Shown here: in pieces, positions 47,684 through 55,461 of the stretch | Layout of the letters: the number at the start of each line of letters is the position of its first letter | Position numbering within the stretch: position 1 is the stretch's first letter | Source of the DNA: Salinicoccus roseus | Lineage (GTDB): Bacteria > Bacillota > Bacilli > Staphylococcales > Salinicoccaceae | Reading direction: 5' to 3' | DNA: 64,000 bases | NCBI RefSeq assembly: GCF_003814515.1 | Contig: NZ_RKQJ01000001.1 | Span: 620,001 to 684,000 of the forward strand | Program-made: the position numbers and the translations under genes | Notes under the pieces: model-generated | Seen by the model: the letters and a program-made list of their open reading frames with translations, nothing else | The model's database searches: none | Told to the model about the DNA's origin: nothing

Positions 47684-50320
47684 ATGATCGACAAACTGAA
47701 ATCCGGAATATATGCGGCCCGCTACCTCATGCTCATCATCTTCCTGTCGGTCCTCTCCCACTTCTATGTATTGTGGCGCTTCATCATGCCGGATGAGCGC
47801 CGGGAAAAGGTATTCATGACCGGGGCCAACGACGGGCTGGAGCAGATGCTGCCGATGCAGCTCTACCTGTACAAACAGTTCAGGGAGGGGACATGGTTCT
47901 ATGATATGGACTTTGGGCTCGGCGGCGACTTCTATACGGATCTCGCCTACTACTATTCGACGAACATCATCTACTATATCAATATCCTGTTCGTCAGGGC
48001 CGGGGAGCTTCTTGTGGGTCTGGACCCATCCACCATCGGGTTCTGGGCACAGAATGCATTCTTCATCTCGATCCTGAAATCCTTCCTCATCATCTACTTT
48101 ACATACCGTTTCCTTTGCAGCATCGGAGTCAGGCCGATTCCGGCGATACTGGGTGGATTCATCTTCGCCGCTTCACCGACCTATTTCCGGTTTACGGTGT
48201 TCTGGTCGTTCTTCAGCGATGTATTCATCTGGCTTCCGCTTACACTGTGGGCAATGGAACTGCTGATGCGGAAAGGGAAGCCCGGCCTCTTCATATTCGC
48301 CGTCGCGGCGACGCTGATCAACAACTTCTATTTCGCCTACTACCAGCTGATCATCGCACTCGTCTATCTCGGAATCCGCCTCCTCTTCAACCGCAGGGGC
48401 GACCTTCCCCGAATGGAGATACTGAAACTCGCCATCCCTTCGGCGGTGCTCGGGGCCGGCATTTCAGCCGCCGCCTTCTTCCATGCTGTACGTGGATTCC
48501 TGAACAATGATGACAGGGAATACGAAGTCGAGGTGCCGCTGTTTGAGGAGTTCGGCTGGCAGGACAACATATTCTATGAAAACTATCTCGTGATCATCCT
48601 GTTCCTCGCCATCCAGGCACTCTTCACAAGAAAGTTGTATGGGCGCTATTTCTACAGGCTGTTCGCTGTGCTAACCATCGTCTTCATGCTGTTCACATTA
48701 TCGCCCTACATCGATACGTTCTTCAACGGCTTCCAGCAGCCGCAGAAGCGCTGGCACTATATGCTCGTCTTCTTCCATGCCGTACTCATCGCCCAGTACC
48801 TGTCGCATTTCCGCGAAATCGGCGTCAGGCAGTACCTGTTGAGTCTGATACCGGTGTATGCCATCATGGCGGCCTCGATTCATTTCAAGGAAGAAATGGT
48901 CGTCTGGGTCCCCCTGATACCGGTCATTCACGTGGCGGGACTTGTGCTGCTGCTCGCAAAATCGAAACAGCGTCAGACCGCTTTCATATATGCAGCACTA
49001 ATCGTCATATTCACGATGATGGTCAGCGCCTCCCATACGAACACGCAGATCTATCATGACGGCATCACCGACCGCAACCACCTGTTCTACATCAGCAGCA
49101 ACCACTACGAGAGCGACCGCCAGGCCTACAACATCAATGAGATCCAGTCGCTCAAGGCACCTGAACAGAAGATCGACTATAAAGTCAGGGAGCAGGACAA
49201 TACACCCATGTACATGGGCTTCAGCGGGACGAGCATCTATTCGAGCATCATCGACGGCAACATCATAGACTTCTACTATAATCAGCTGAAGGTGAACATC
49301 CGGTACGAGTCGATCAGCAGGTATTCGACCTTCCAGTCGAGGAGCAACTTGTTCTCCCTCTTCAACGTCGACTATATGATGCGGCGGGACGAGACATACG
49401 GCATCCCTTCGAAATTCAGCCCGATACTGTCTGACGGCACCTATACGGTATATGAAAATGAAGCGCCGCTCCCCTTCATCAGGTATGCTTCCGAAATATA
49501 CCATCCGGACGACCTCGTGCATCCCCTGCATCGTGAACGGGCGATGCTCCAGGGGATAGTGACCGGGTCGGCAGCCCCGACTGCATCCCTTGACCCGCCC
49601 AAAAACCGGCTGGATGAAGTGGACGTCGAAACGCAGAATGCCGAGTACACGGACGGCATCCTCGAAGTCGGGGAGGACGGCGGCGGATTGAACTTCAATT
49701 TCGATGCCATCACCGGCAAGCCTGAAGATGCTGATGCATACATCGAAATGCACGTCGAGCTGATTGAACCCGAAAAGCGCTTCACCATCAATGTGGACGG
49801 CTATCCGAATGAACGGCTGTTCGCTTCGAGCAAATACCGGACATATGCAGATGACCTGCTGTACCGCGTCGCGCTGCAGGATGATGTACCCATCACCCTC
49901 CCCGAAGGCCGATATGCAGTCGATGTACAGGGCGTCTACATCGAGGACTACAGCGTGCTGGAGCAGGAAAGCATGCGTCAGGGGCCGGAATATACGTTTG
50001 AAGAACGGCCAAATGCGTATGTGGTCGAACTTGCCGAACCGAGGGACGGCATCGCCTCTGTGCCGATCTTATATCGTGACGGCATGAAAGTCTCGGGGGA
50101 TGCCTCGGGGGAACTCGAGTCATTCCGGGCGAACTATCTGATGACCGGCTTTGAGGCCGGGGAGGAGGATCGCATCATCACATTCTCCTACACCCCGCCA
50201 TACTACTGGCTGACTCTCGCCATCAGCCTGCTTTCAATCCTGGCAAGCCTATTCTATCTGGATATCTTCGGAGCAAGGAGGCGGCTTGAAAAAAGTGAAA
50301 ACAGACAGAAAAACGCCTGA
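47684..50320 (+). CDS. yfhO: YfhO-type GT-C membrane glycosyltransferase
   Basis: Large membrane protein (878 residues) that in Bacillus and S. aureus is needed to transfer GlcNAc from the lipid carrier to lipoteichoic acid outside the cell. About a dozen hydrophobic helices (residues 15-470), an early extracytoplasmic loop with acidic motif MTGANDGLEQMLP (GT-C style catalytic acids), a long outer domain (about 475-840) and one final helix near the C-terminus. SD AAGGAGG and ATG 47684. As I recall, the S. aureus orthologue also sits next to rplS. Shares a convergent terminator with rplS. Confidence 0.88.
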   Translation: MIDKLKSGIYAARYLMLIIFLSVLSHFYVLWRFIMPDERREKVFMTGANDGLEQMLPMQLYLYKQFREGTWFYDMDFGLGGDFYTDLAYYYSTNIIYYINILFVRAGELLVGLDPSTIGFWAQNAFFISILKSFLIIYFTYRFLCSIGVRPIPAILGGFIFAASPTYFRFTVFWSFFSDVFIWLPLTLWAMELLMRKGKPGLFIFAVAATLINNFYFAYYQLIIALVYLGIRLLFNRRGDLPRMEILKLAIPSAVLGAGISAAAFFHAVRGFLNNDDREYEVEVPLFEEFGWQDNIFYENYLVIILFLAIQALFTRKLYGRYFYRLFAVLTIVFMLFTLSPYIDTFFNGFQQPQKRWHYMLVFFHAVLIAQYLSHFREIGVRQYLLSLIPVYAIMAASIHFKEEMVVWVPLIPVIHVAGLVLLLAKSKQRQTAFIYAALIVIFTMMVSASHTNTQIYHDGITDRNHLFYISSNHYESDRQAYNINEIQSLKAPEQKIDYKVREQDNTPMYMGFSGTSIYSSIIDGNIIDFYYNQLKVNIRYESISRYSTFQSRSNLFSLFNVDYMMRRDETYGIPSKFSPILSDGTYTVYENEAPLPFIRYASEIYHPDDLVHPLHRERAMLQGIVTGSAAPTASLDPPKNRLDEVDVETQNAEYTDGILEVGEDGGGLNFNFDAITGKPEDADAYIEMHVELIEPEKRFTINVDGYPNERLFASSKYRTYADDLLYRVALQDDVPITLPEGRYAVDVQGVYIEDYSVLEQESMRQGPEYTFEERPNAYVVELAEPRDGIASVPILYRDGMKVSGDASGELESFRANYLMTGFEAGEEDRIITFSYTPPYYWLTLAISLLSILASLFYLDIFGARRRLEKSENRQKNA

Positions 50321-50340
50321 CAGTCAGACTGTCAGGCGTT
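50309..50340. terminator. Shared convergent terminator of yfhO and rplS
   Basis: Perfect 13-bp stem AACGCCTGACAGT (50312-50324) with 50328-50340, CAG loop. The run of Ts lies on the minus strand, so it ends rplS best; on the plus strand it begins within the last codons of yfhO and has a weaker tail. Confidence 0.88.
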
Positions 50341-50349
50341 CTTGTGGTT

Positions 50350-50697
50350 CTATCGGATTTCTCTGATACGTGCAGCTTTACCGCGCAGGTTACGCAGGTA
50401 GTAGAGTTTCGCACGACGTACACGACCACGGCGTGTCACTTCGATCTTCTCGATTTTCGGGGAGTGTACAGGGAATGTACGCTCAACACCTACACCGTAA
50501 GAGATCTTACGTACTGTAAACGTTTCGGAAATGCCGCCTCCGCGACGCTTGATTACTACACCTTCGAAGACCTGGATACGCTCGCGTGAGCCTTCGACGA
50601 TACGTACGTGTACACGTACTGTATCCCCGGCCTTGAATTCCGGCAGATCAGTTTTAAGCTGTTCTTTTGTCAGCTCGTTGATTAGTTGTTGTGACAT
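50350..50697 (-). CDS. rplS: 50S ribosomal protein L19
   Basis: Protein at the 30S-50S interface. 115 residues from ATG 50697 ([19 protein letters not shown]), with the signature [21 protein letters not shown]. An upstream in-frame start at 50718 lies within the leader. It has its own promoter and leader after trmD. Confidence 0.98.
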   Translation of the reverse strand: MSQQLINELTKEQLKTDLPEFKAGDTVRVHVRIVEGSRERIQVFEGVVIKRRGGGISETFTVRKISYGVGVERTFPVHSPKIEKIEVTRRGRVRRAKLYYLRNLRGKAARIREIR

Positions 50698-50729
50698 ATT
50701 ATCTTCTCCTTCTTCCAATTATCTTGCCC

Positions 50730-50769
50730 ATCATAGCAGCGGATGATTGTGTATATGTGTCCTTGACAC
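50730..50769 (-). promoter_or_regulatory. Candidate L19 leader structures
   Basis: Within the rplS leader are a stem GTGTC-AAG-GACAC (50757-50769) and a stem ATCAT/ATGAT (50730-50734 with 50743-50747). Position and size fit an L19 autoregulatory leader of the kind known in Bacillales, but I could not match a consensus. Confidence 0.4.
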
Positions 50770-50776
50770 TCGTATA

Positions 50777-50805
50777 ATATTACCATAATACTTCCATGCT
50801 TTCAA
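50777..50805 (-). promoter_or_regulatory. rplS promoter
   Basis: TTGAAA (50800-50805), 17-bp spacer, TAATAT (50777-50782) with TGG before it (extended -10). The -35 is one arm of the GCTTTCA/TGAAAGC hairpin (50798-50820) that follows the trmD stop. Confidence 0.7.
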
Positions 50806-50820
50806 CGGTAAAATGAAAGC

Positions 50821-51495
50821 TTATGCATCGTCCCCCAAAAGGTCGGGCCGCCTTTCGCGGGTGCGCTTCAGGCTTTCCTCACGGCGCCACTCTTCAATCA
50901 GCTTATGGTTGCCGTTCAGCAGCACTTCAGGCACTTCCATGCCACGGTACTCGCGGGGTCTCGTATAATGCGGGTGTTCCAGCAGGCCCGTGCTGAAGGA
51001 GTCCTCCTGATGGCTTTCTTCCCGGCTGAGCACACCAGGGATGAGCCTCACGATCGCATCGGTCATCGTCATGCTTGCCAGCTCGCCGCCGGTAAGCACA
51101 TAGTCCCCGATCGATACTTCATCCGTCACAAGCGTCCGGATGCGTTCATCATAACCCTCATAGTGGCCGCAGATGAATACGATGTCATCTTCCCGGCTCA
51201 GCTCCTCGGCCATCTTCTGGTCGAACCGGCGGCCCTGCGGACACATCAGGATGACGCGTGGCTTTTCGAGGTCCATCGCCTCCATGGCGTTGAAGACCGG
51301 CTCAGGTTTAAGCACCATTCCGGCCCCCCCGCCATAAGGATAGTCATCCACCTTATTGTGCTTATTTCCGGAATAGTCCCGGAAATTCACGGTATGGTAG
51401 TCGACGATGCCCTTCTCCTTCGCACGGCCGAGGATGGAGGTCGCAAGTACACCTTCATACATCTCTGGGAAAAGCGTCAAATAATGGATGTTCAT
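50821..51495 (-). CDS. trmD: tRNA (guanine-37-N1) methyltransferase
   Basis: SPOUT-knot enzyme that makes m1G37 and prevents frameshifting. Knot motifs [12 protein letters not shown] and [14 protein letters not shown] are intact, with [14 protein letters not shown] near residue 54. 224 residues, about 20 shorter at the C-terminus than S. aureus TrmD, beyond the catalytic core. It overlaps rimM by 4 nt. Confidence 0.97.
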   Translation of the reverse strand: MNIHYLTLFPEMYEGVLATSILGRAKEKGIVDYHTVNFRDYSGNKHNKVDDYPYGGGAGMVLKPEPVFNAMEAMDLEKPRVILMCPQGRRFDQKMAEELSREDDIVFICGHYEGYDERIRTLVTDEVSIGDYVLTGGELASMTMTDAIVRLIPGVLSREESHQEDSFSTGLLEHPHYTRPREYRGMEVPEVLLNGNHKLIEEWRREESLKRTRERRPDLLGDDA

Positions 51496-51986
51496 TCAAG
51501 CAGCCCCTCCATCGGATGGATGATGATGTGCCCCTGCTCAAGATCGACATCCTTCACGACATCCTCTATATAGGGGATCATGTACTGCTTTTCACCTTTG
51601 ACCACCCAGACATCATTGGCACCCGTCTCGAATATATCTTCGACTGTGCCGATCACCTCAAGGCTGTCCTCAAGCTTCACCTCAAGACCGATGATCTCCC
51701 GGTAATGGTACTCCCCTTCTTCCAGGGGAATCTCCACTGCGTCGACCTCCTGGATGACTTCGGCACCTTTCAGATGCTCCACTTCATTGATGCTGCCGAT
51801 ACCCTTGAACTTCAGCATGTGGAAATTCTTATGGGTGCGGTAGCCTTCTATCATATATTCAGTCCCGTCCACCTCCACAGTGCTTCCGGGTGAAAACCTT
51901 GATTCCGCGAAATCGGAATCGCTCAAAACTTTGACTTCCCCACGGACACCGTGGAAATTGACGAGACGGCCGATACTGATCTTCAT
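51492..51986 (-). CDS. rimM: 16S rRNA processing protein RimM
   Basis: 30S assembly factor that binds S19. Starts at ATG 51986 ([20 protein letters not shown]) after AAGGAGG, giving 164 residues; the PRC-barrel C-terminal half contains [13 protein letters not shown] and the closing [18 protein letters not shown]. The khpA terminator ends about 18 nt before its SD, so it needs readthrough or an upstream promoter. Confidence 0.96.
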   Translation of the reverse strand: MKISIGRLVNFHGVRGEVKVLSDSDFAESRFSPGSTVEVDGTEYMIEGYRTHKNFHMLKFKGIGSINEVEHLKGAEVIQEVDAVEIPLEEGEYHYREIIGLEVKLEDSLEVIGTVEDIFETGANDVWVVKGEKQYMIPYIEDVVKDVDLEQGHIIIHPMEGLLE

Positions 51987-52017
51987 TATATGCCTCCTTA
52001 CGATAATGGAATGATAC

Positions 52018-52043
52018 AAAAAAGGCACACCGCCCGGTGTGCC
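52018..52043 (-). terminator. rpsP-khpA terminator
   Basis: 9-bp GC-rich stem GGCACACCG/CGGTGTGCC (52024-52032 with 52035-52043) starting at the khpA stop and followed on the minus strand by six Ts. Strong. Confidence 0.92.
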
Positions 52044-52270
52044 TAATCGATATCAACAAACACTTTCTTTGAACTGCCGTGGTTCGCATTCGACATGATT
52101 GTGCGCACCGCCTTGATCATGCGGCCACGCTTGCCGATCACACGGCCGACATCGTCCTCATGGACCCTGATCTTGTAGGAGACGTTGTACTTTGTCTCCT
52201 CCACTTCGATCTCAAGCGCCTCGGGATGTTCAAGCATCGGTTCAAGAATTGTTTGAAGCAGTTGTTTCAT
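52043..52270 (-). CDS. khpA: KH-domain RNA-binding protein KhpA (YlqC)
   Basis: Small RNA-binding protein; in Gram-positives KhpA pairs with KhpB/Jag and influences division and sRNA-related regulation. 75 residues forming a single KH domain with the loop GRVIGKRGRMIKAVR (residues 42-56). Located 6 nt after rpsP, as usual. Confidence 0.92.
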   Translation of the reverse strand: MKQLLQTILEPMLEHPEALEIEVEETKYNVSYKIRVHEDDVGRVIGKRGRMIKAVRTIMSNANHGSSKKVFVDID

Positions 52271-52276
52271 CCGGGA

Positions 52277-52552
52277 TTATTTCCCGTGCTTTGCATTATG
52301 ATAACGTTCCATAACACCTTTTTGGCTGAGGATGTTGCGCACTGTGTCACTTGGTTTTGCACCATTCTGCAACCACTCAAGTGCTTTTTCCTCATCCAGT
52401 GTTACGTTGTCATCAGTTTTGGATACCGGGTTGTATGAACCGATCTGTTCGATGATGCGGCCGTCCCTCGGGCTGCGGGAATCCGCAACGACGATACGGT
52501 AGTAAGGTTTCTTATTTGAACCCATGCGTGTCAATCTGAGTTTAACTGCCAT
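52277..52552 (-). CDS. rpsP: 30S ribosomal protein S16
   Basis: 91 residues, the usual length, beginning [20 protein letters not shown] and containing [22 protein letters not shown] precedes the ATG. Its promoter overlaps the ffh terminator. Confidence 0.98.
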   Translation of the reverse strand: MAVKLRLTRMGSNKKPYYRIVVADSRSPRDGRIIEQIGSYNPVSKTDDNVTLDEEKALEWLQNGAKPSDTVRNILSQKGVMERYHNAKHGK

Positions 52553-52593
52553 GTTATATTTGCTCCTTCCAATTTCTCAATTTCACTTTTACT

Positions 52594-52622
52594 ACTATAA
52601 CAGAAAGGAAAAACCCTGTAAA
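52594..52622 (-). promoter_or_regulatory. rpsP promoter
   Basis: TTTACA (52617-52622), 17-bp spacer, TATAGT (52594-52599) with TGT before it (extended -10). Five of six bases match at each box. The -35 is the second arm of the ffh terminator stem. Confidence 0.75.
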
Positions 52623-52643
52623 GACCTTTTCCTTTACAGAGTT
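52609..52643 (-). terminator. ffh terminator
   Basis: Stem CTGTAAAG/CTTTACAG (52616-52623 with 52632-52639), extended by four more pairs including one G-T, and followed on the minus strand by TTT. Overlaps the rpsP promoter. Confidence 0.8.
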
Positions 52644-52649
52644 TTCATT

Positions 52650-53996
52650 TTAGAACGGAAGACCCATATTTCCGAATGGATTCTTCTTCTTGCCCTTCTG
52701 GCTGGTCATCTGCTTCATCATCTTCTTCATCTCGTTGAACTGCTTGAGCAGACGGTTGACTTCCTGCAGACTCCGTCCCGATCCTCTCGCAATCCTCTTC
52801 TTGCGGCTTGCATTGATGACGGATGGATTTTCGCGTTCCTGCATCGTCATGGAGCGGATGATCGCCTGGACATGATCGATTTCCTTGCCGCTCATCTGCA
52901 TCTTGTCGAGCCCCTTGATCTTGTTGGCGCCCGGCATCATCTTCAGCAGCTCATCGAGCGGGCCGAGATCCTTGACCTGGTCCATCTGGGCCAGGAAGTC
53001 ATCCAATGTGAAGCTCTGGTCCTTGATCTTCTTCTCAAGTTCCTTCTGGTCGGTCTCGTCCACATTCGCCTGGGCCTTCTCTATGATGGAGAGGACATCG
53101 CCCATACCGAGTATGCGCTGCGCCATGCGGTCCGGGTGGAAGGCCTCAAGACCATCCATCTTCTCCGACATGCCGACGAATTTGATCGGCTTCTCGGTGA
53201 CGGAGCGGATGGACAGTGCTGCACCACCGCGCGTGTCGCCATCGAGCTTCGTCAGTGTGACCCCTGTAATGTCGAGCAGATCATTGAATGATTCTGCAAC
53301 ATTGACGGCGTCCTGCCCGGTCATCGCATCGACGACGAGCATGATTTCATCCGGATCTGCTATCCCCTTGATATCCTTCAGTTCATTCATGAGATTCTCA
53401 TCGATGTGGAGGCGGCCGGCCGTATCGATGATGACCGTATCCAGGTGCTCCGACTTGGCATGTTCCATCGCCTCGGTGACGATCTGTTGCGGCTTGACCT
53501 GATCCCCGAGTGAGAACACCGGTACATCGATCTGTTTCCCGACTGTTTCGAGCTGGTCGATTGCTGCCGGACGATATATATCGCCGGCCACGAGCATCGG
53601 CTTCTTGTTGAAATTCTTACGCAGATGCAGGGCGAGTTTCCCTGCTGTCGTCGTTTTACCTGCACCCTGCAGGCCGACCATCATGATGACGGTCGGCGGC
53701 TTGTTCGCCAGGTTGATCTTCTGGTTCTCGCCGCCCATCAGTTCGGTCAGCTCTTCCTTGACGATCTTGATGACCTGCTGGCCCGGCGTCAGCGACTGCA
53801 TGACATCCGTTCCCAGTGCCCGTTCCTTCACCTGGTTGACGAACTGCTTGACGACCTTGAAGTTGACGTCTGCCTCGAGCAGTGCGAGACGGACCTCGCG
53901 CATCATCACCTTCACATCGGATTCCGTGACCTTACCCTTGCTCTTTATGCGGTCCATTGTCGCTTGGAGGCGTTCTCCCAAACCTTCAAAAGCCAT
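52650..53996 (-). CDS. ffh: Signal recognition particle GTPase Ffh
   Basis: Binds SRP RNA and nascent membrane-protein signals, and docks with FtsY. N domain, G domain with GLQGAGKTTTAGKLA, DTAGR and TKLDGD, then the methionine-rich M domain (about residues 300-435). 448 residues, normal. Co-transcribed with ylxM and ftsY. Confidence 0.98.
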   Translation of the reverse strand: MAFEGLGERLQATMDRIKSKGKVTESDVKVMMREVRLALLEADVNFKVVKQFVNQVKERALGTDVMQSLTPGQQVIKIVKEELTELMGGENQKINLANKPPTVIMMVGLQGAGKTTTAGKLALHLRKNFNKKPMLVAGDIYRPAAIDQLETVGKQIDVPVFSLGDQVKPQQIVTEAMEHAKSEHLDTVIIDTAGRLHIDENLMNELKDIKGIADPDEIMLVVDAMTGQDAVNVAESFNDLLDITGVTLTKLDGDTRGGAALSIRSVTEKPIKFVGMSEKMDGLEAFHPDRMAQRILGMGDVLSIIEKAQANVDETDQKELEKKIKDQSFTLDDFLAQMDQVKDLGPLDELLKMMPGANKIKGLDKMQMSGKEIDHVQAIIRSMTMQERENPSVINASRKKRIARGSGRSLQEVNRLLKQFNEMKKMMKQMTSQKGKKKNPFGNMGLPF

Positions 53997-54008
53997 AATC
54001 TTCTCCTC

Positions 54009-54344
54009 CTAATCGAGCGCTTCAAGCTCATCTAAAATTATTGCGATTTCTTCATCTTCGTTTTGGCCGAGCTTCTCCCTCAGACGTTTCATCAGGGATT
54101 GCCGCGACACGAAATTCCTGTACATTCCCAAATTCTCCTCATAATGCTCGAGAAGATCCTTCGACCGCTTTAAATTATCATAAACCGCCTGTCTTGTCAC
54201 TTCAAGTTCTTCGGCAATCTCGCTGAAGGCAAAATCCTCCAGATAGTAGAGTTCTATATACTTGCGCTGCTTGTCCGTCAGAAGCGTATGATAGAAGTCA
54301 TAGAGATAGTTCATGCGCATCGTGCGCTCAAGACCCTCAATCAC
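54009..54344 (-). CDS. ylxM: YlxM (UPF0122) HTH protein of the SRP operon
   Basis: Sigma-factor-like helix-turn-helix protein ([20 protein letters not shown], about residues 34-53) always found between ftsY and ffh in Firmicutes; a link to SRP has been suggested. I choose the GTG at 54344 ([19 protein letters not shown]) with GGGGAGG 9 nt upstream, giving 111 residues like S. aureus (110). An ATG at 54353 touches the SD. It overlaps ftsY by 8 nt. Confidence 0.88.
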   Translation of the reverse strand: MIEGLERTMRMNYLYDFYHTLLTDKQRKYIELYYLEDFAFSEIAEELEVTRQAVYDNLKRSKDLLEHYEENLGMYRNFVSRQSLMKRLREKLGQNEDEEIAIILDELEALD

Positions 54345-55461
54345 TCCTGTCATCCTCCCCATTCGTATCCGCTTCCTCCTCGGCCTCGGAGACCATATCG
54401 GCAAAGAGGCCGTATACATAGTTCTCGGCACTGAACTCCTGCAGGTCGTCCAGCTGTTCGCCGAGACCGACGAACTTCACCGGAATGCCCAGTTCATTCT
54501 TTATCGCGAGTACGATGCCGCCCTTGGCCGTACCGTCGAGCTTGGTCAGGACGATGCCTGAAACGTCCGTGACCTCCTTGAATGCCTTTGCCTGGCTGAG
54601 CGCATTCTGCCCGGTCGTCGCATCCAATACGAGCAGGGATTCATGCGGCGCACTTGGAACGACCTTCTGGATGACCTTCTTGATCTTCGACAGTTCATTC
54701 ATCAGGTTGCCCTTGTTCTGGAGGCGGCCGGCAGTATCGCAGATCAGCACATCCGCGTTGCGCTTCTTCGCCGCATTGACGGCATCGAACATCACTGCTG
54801 CCGGGTCGCTTCCCTCCGCCTGGCGGATGACGTCGACACCGACGCGGTCGCCCCATATCTGCAGCTGGTTGATCGCCCCTGCACGGAATGTATCTCCGGC
54901 AGCCAGCATGACACTCTTGCCTTCCTGCCTGTACTTGTGGGCAAGCTTGCCGATGCTCGTCGTCTTGCCGACGCCGTTGACGCCGACGACGAGTATGACG
55001 GTGAGTTCATCTTCCTGCATGTTCACCGTTTCAGGCAGGTCATCATTGCGCTCATAGATTTCGACCATCTTTTCGACGATCGTCTCCCTGAGGTCGGCCG
55101 TTTCCGTAATGTTCTTGACACGGGCCTCCTGACGGAGCTCGTCGGTGAGTTCCATGACCGTATTGAAGCCGACGTCCGCTGAGATCAGCACTTCCTCCAA
55201 AGCTTCGAAGAAATCTTCATCGACTGTACGGTAGCGCGCCATCAGTTCATTGATTTCGTTCTGGAACTTCTCCCGGCTCTTTTCGAGGCCGGCCTTGAAT
55301 TTATAGCCGATCTGTTCCTGTTCCCACTCCTCGAACTCCTCTATACTGATCAGGCCGTCATCGAGGGCCTCACTCTGGGACTCGAGGGATTCCTGTTCTT
55401 CAGTCTGCGGCTGGTCGGTTTTCGGCTGGAATTTATCTTTCAGTCGTTTTAAAAAGCTCAC
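54337..55461 (-). CDS. ftsY: SRP receptor FtsY
   Basis: Membrane-associated GTPase that receives the SRP-ribosome complex. Short acidic A domain (residues 1-65, rich in E/Q), then the NG domain with [22 protein letters not shown] and [10 protein letters not shown]. 374 residues. It overlaps smc by 4 nt and ylxM by 8 nt. Confidence 0.97.
   Translation of the reverse strand: MSFLKRLKDKFQPKTDQPQTEEQESLESQSEALDDGLISIEEFEEWEQEQIGYKFKAGLEKSREKFQNEINELMARYRTVDEDFFEALEEVLISADVGFNTVMELTDELRQEARVKNITETADLRETIVEKMVEIYERNDDLPETVNMQEDELTVILVVGVNGVGKTTSIGKLAHKYRQEGKSVMLAAGDTFRAGAINQLQIWGDRVGVDVIRQAEGSDPAAVMFDAVNAAKKRNADVLICDTAGRLQNKGNLMNELSKIKKVIQKVVPSAPHESLLVLDATTGQNALSQAKAFKEVTDVSGIVLTKLDGTAKGGIVLAIKNELGIPVKFVGLGEQLDDLQEFSAENYVYGLFADMVSEAEEEADTNGEDDRSD

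Noticed and set aside
46365-50320. Recent horizontal island
   Set aside because: GC content and codon choice look like the neighbours, there are no flanking repeats, integrase or tRNA site, and a yfhO next to rplS is, as I recall, also found in staphylococci.
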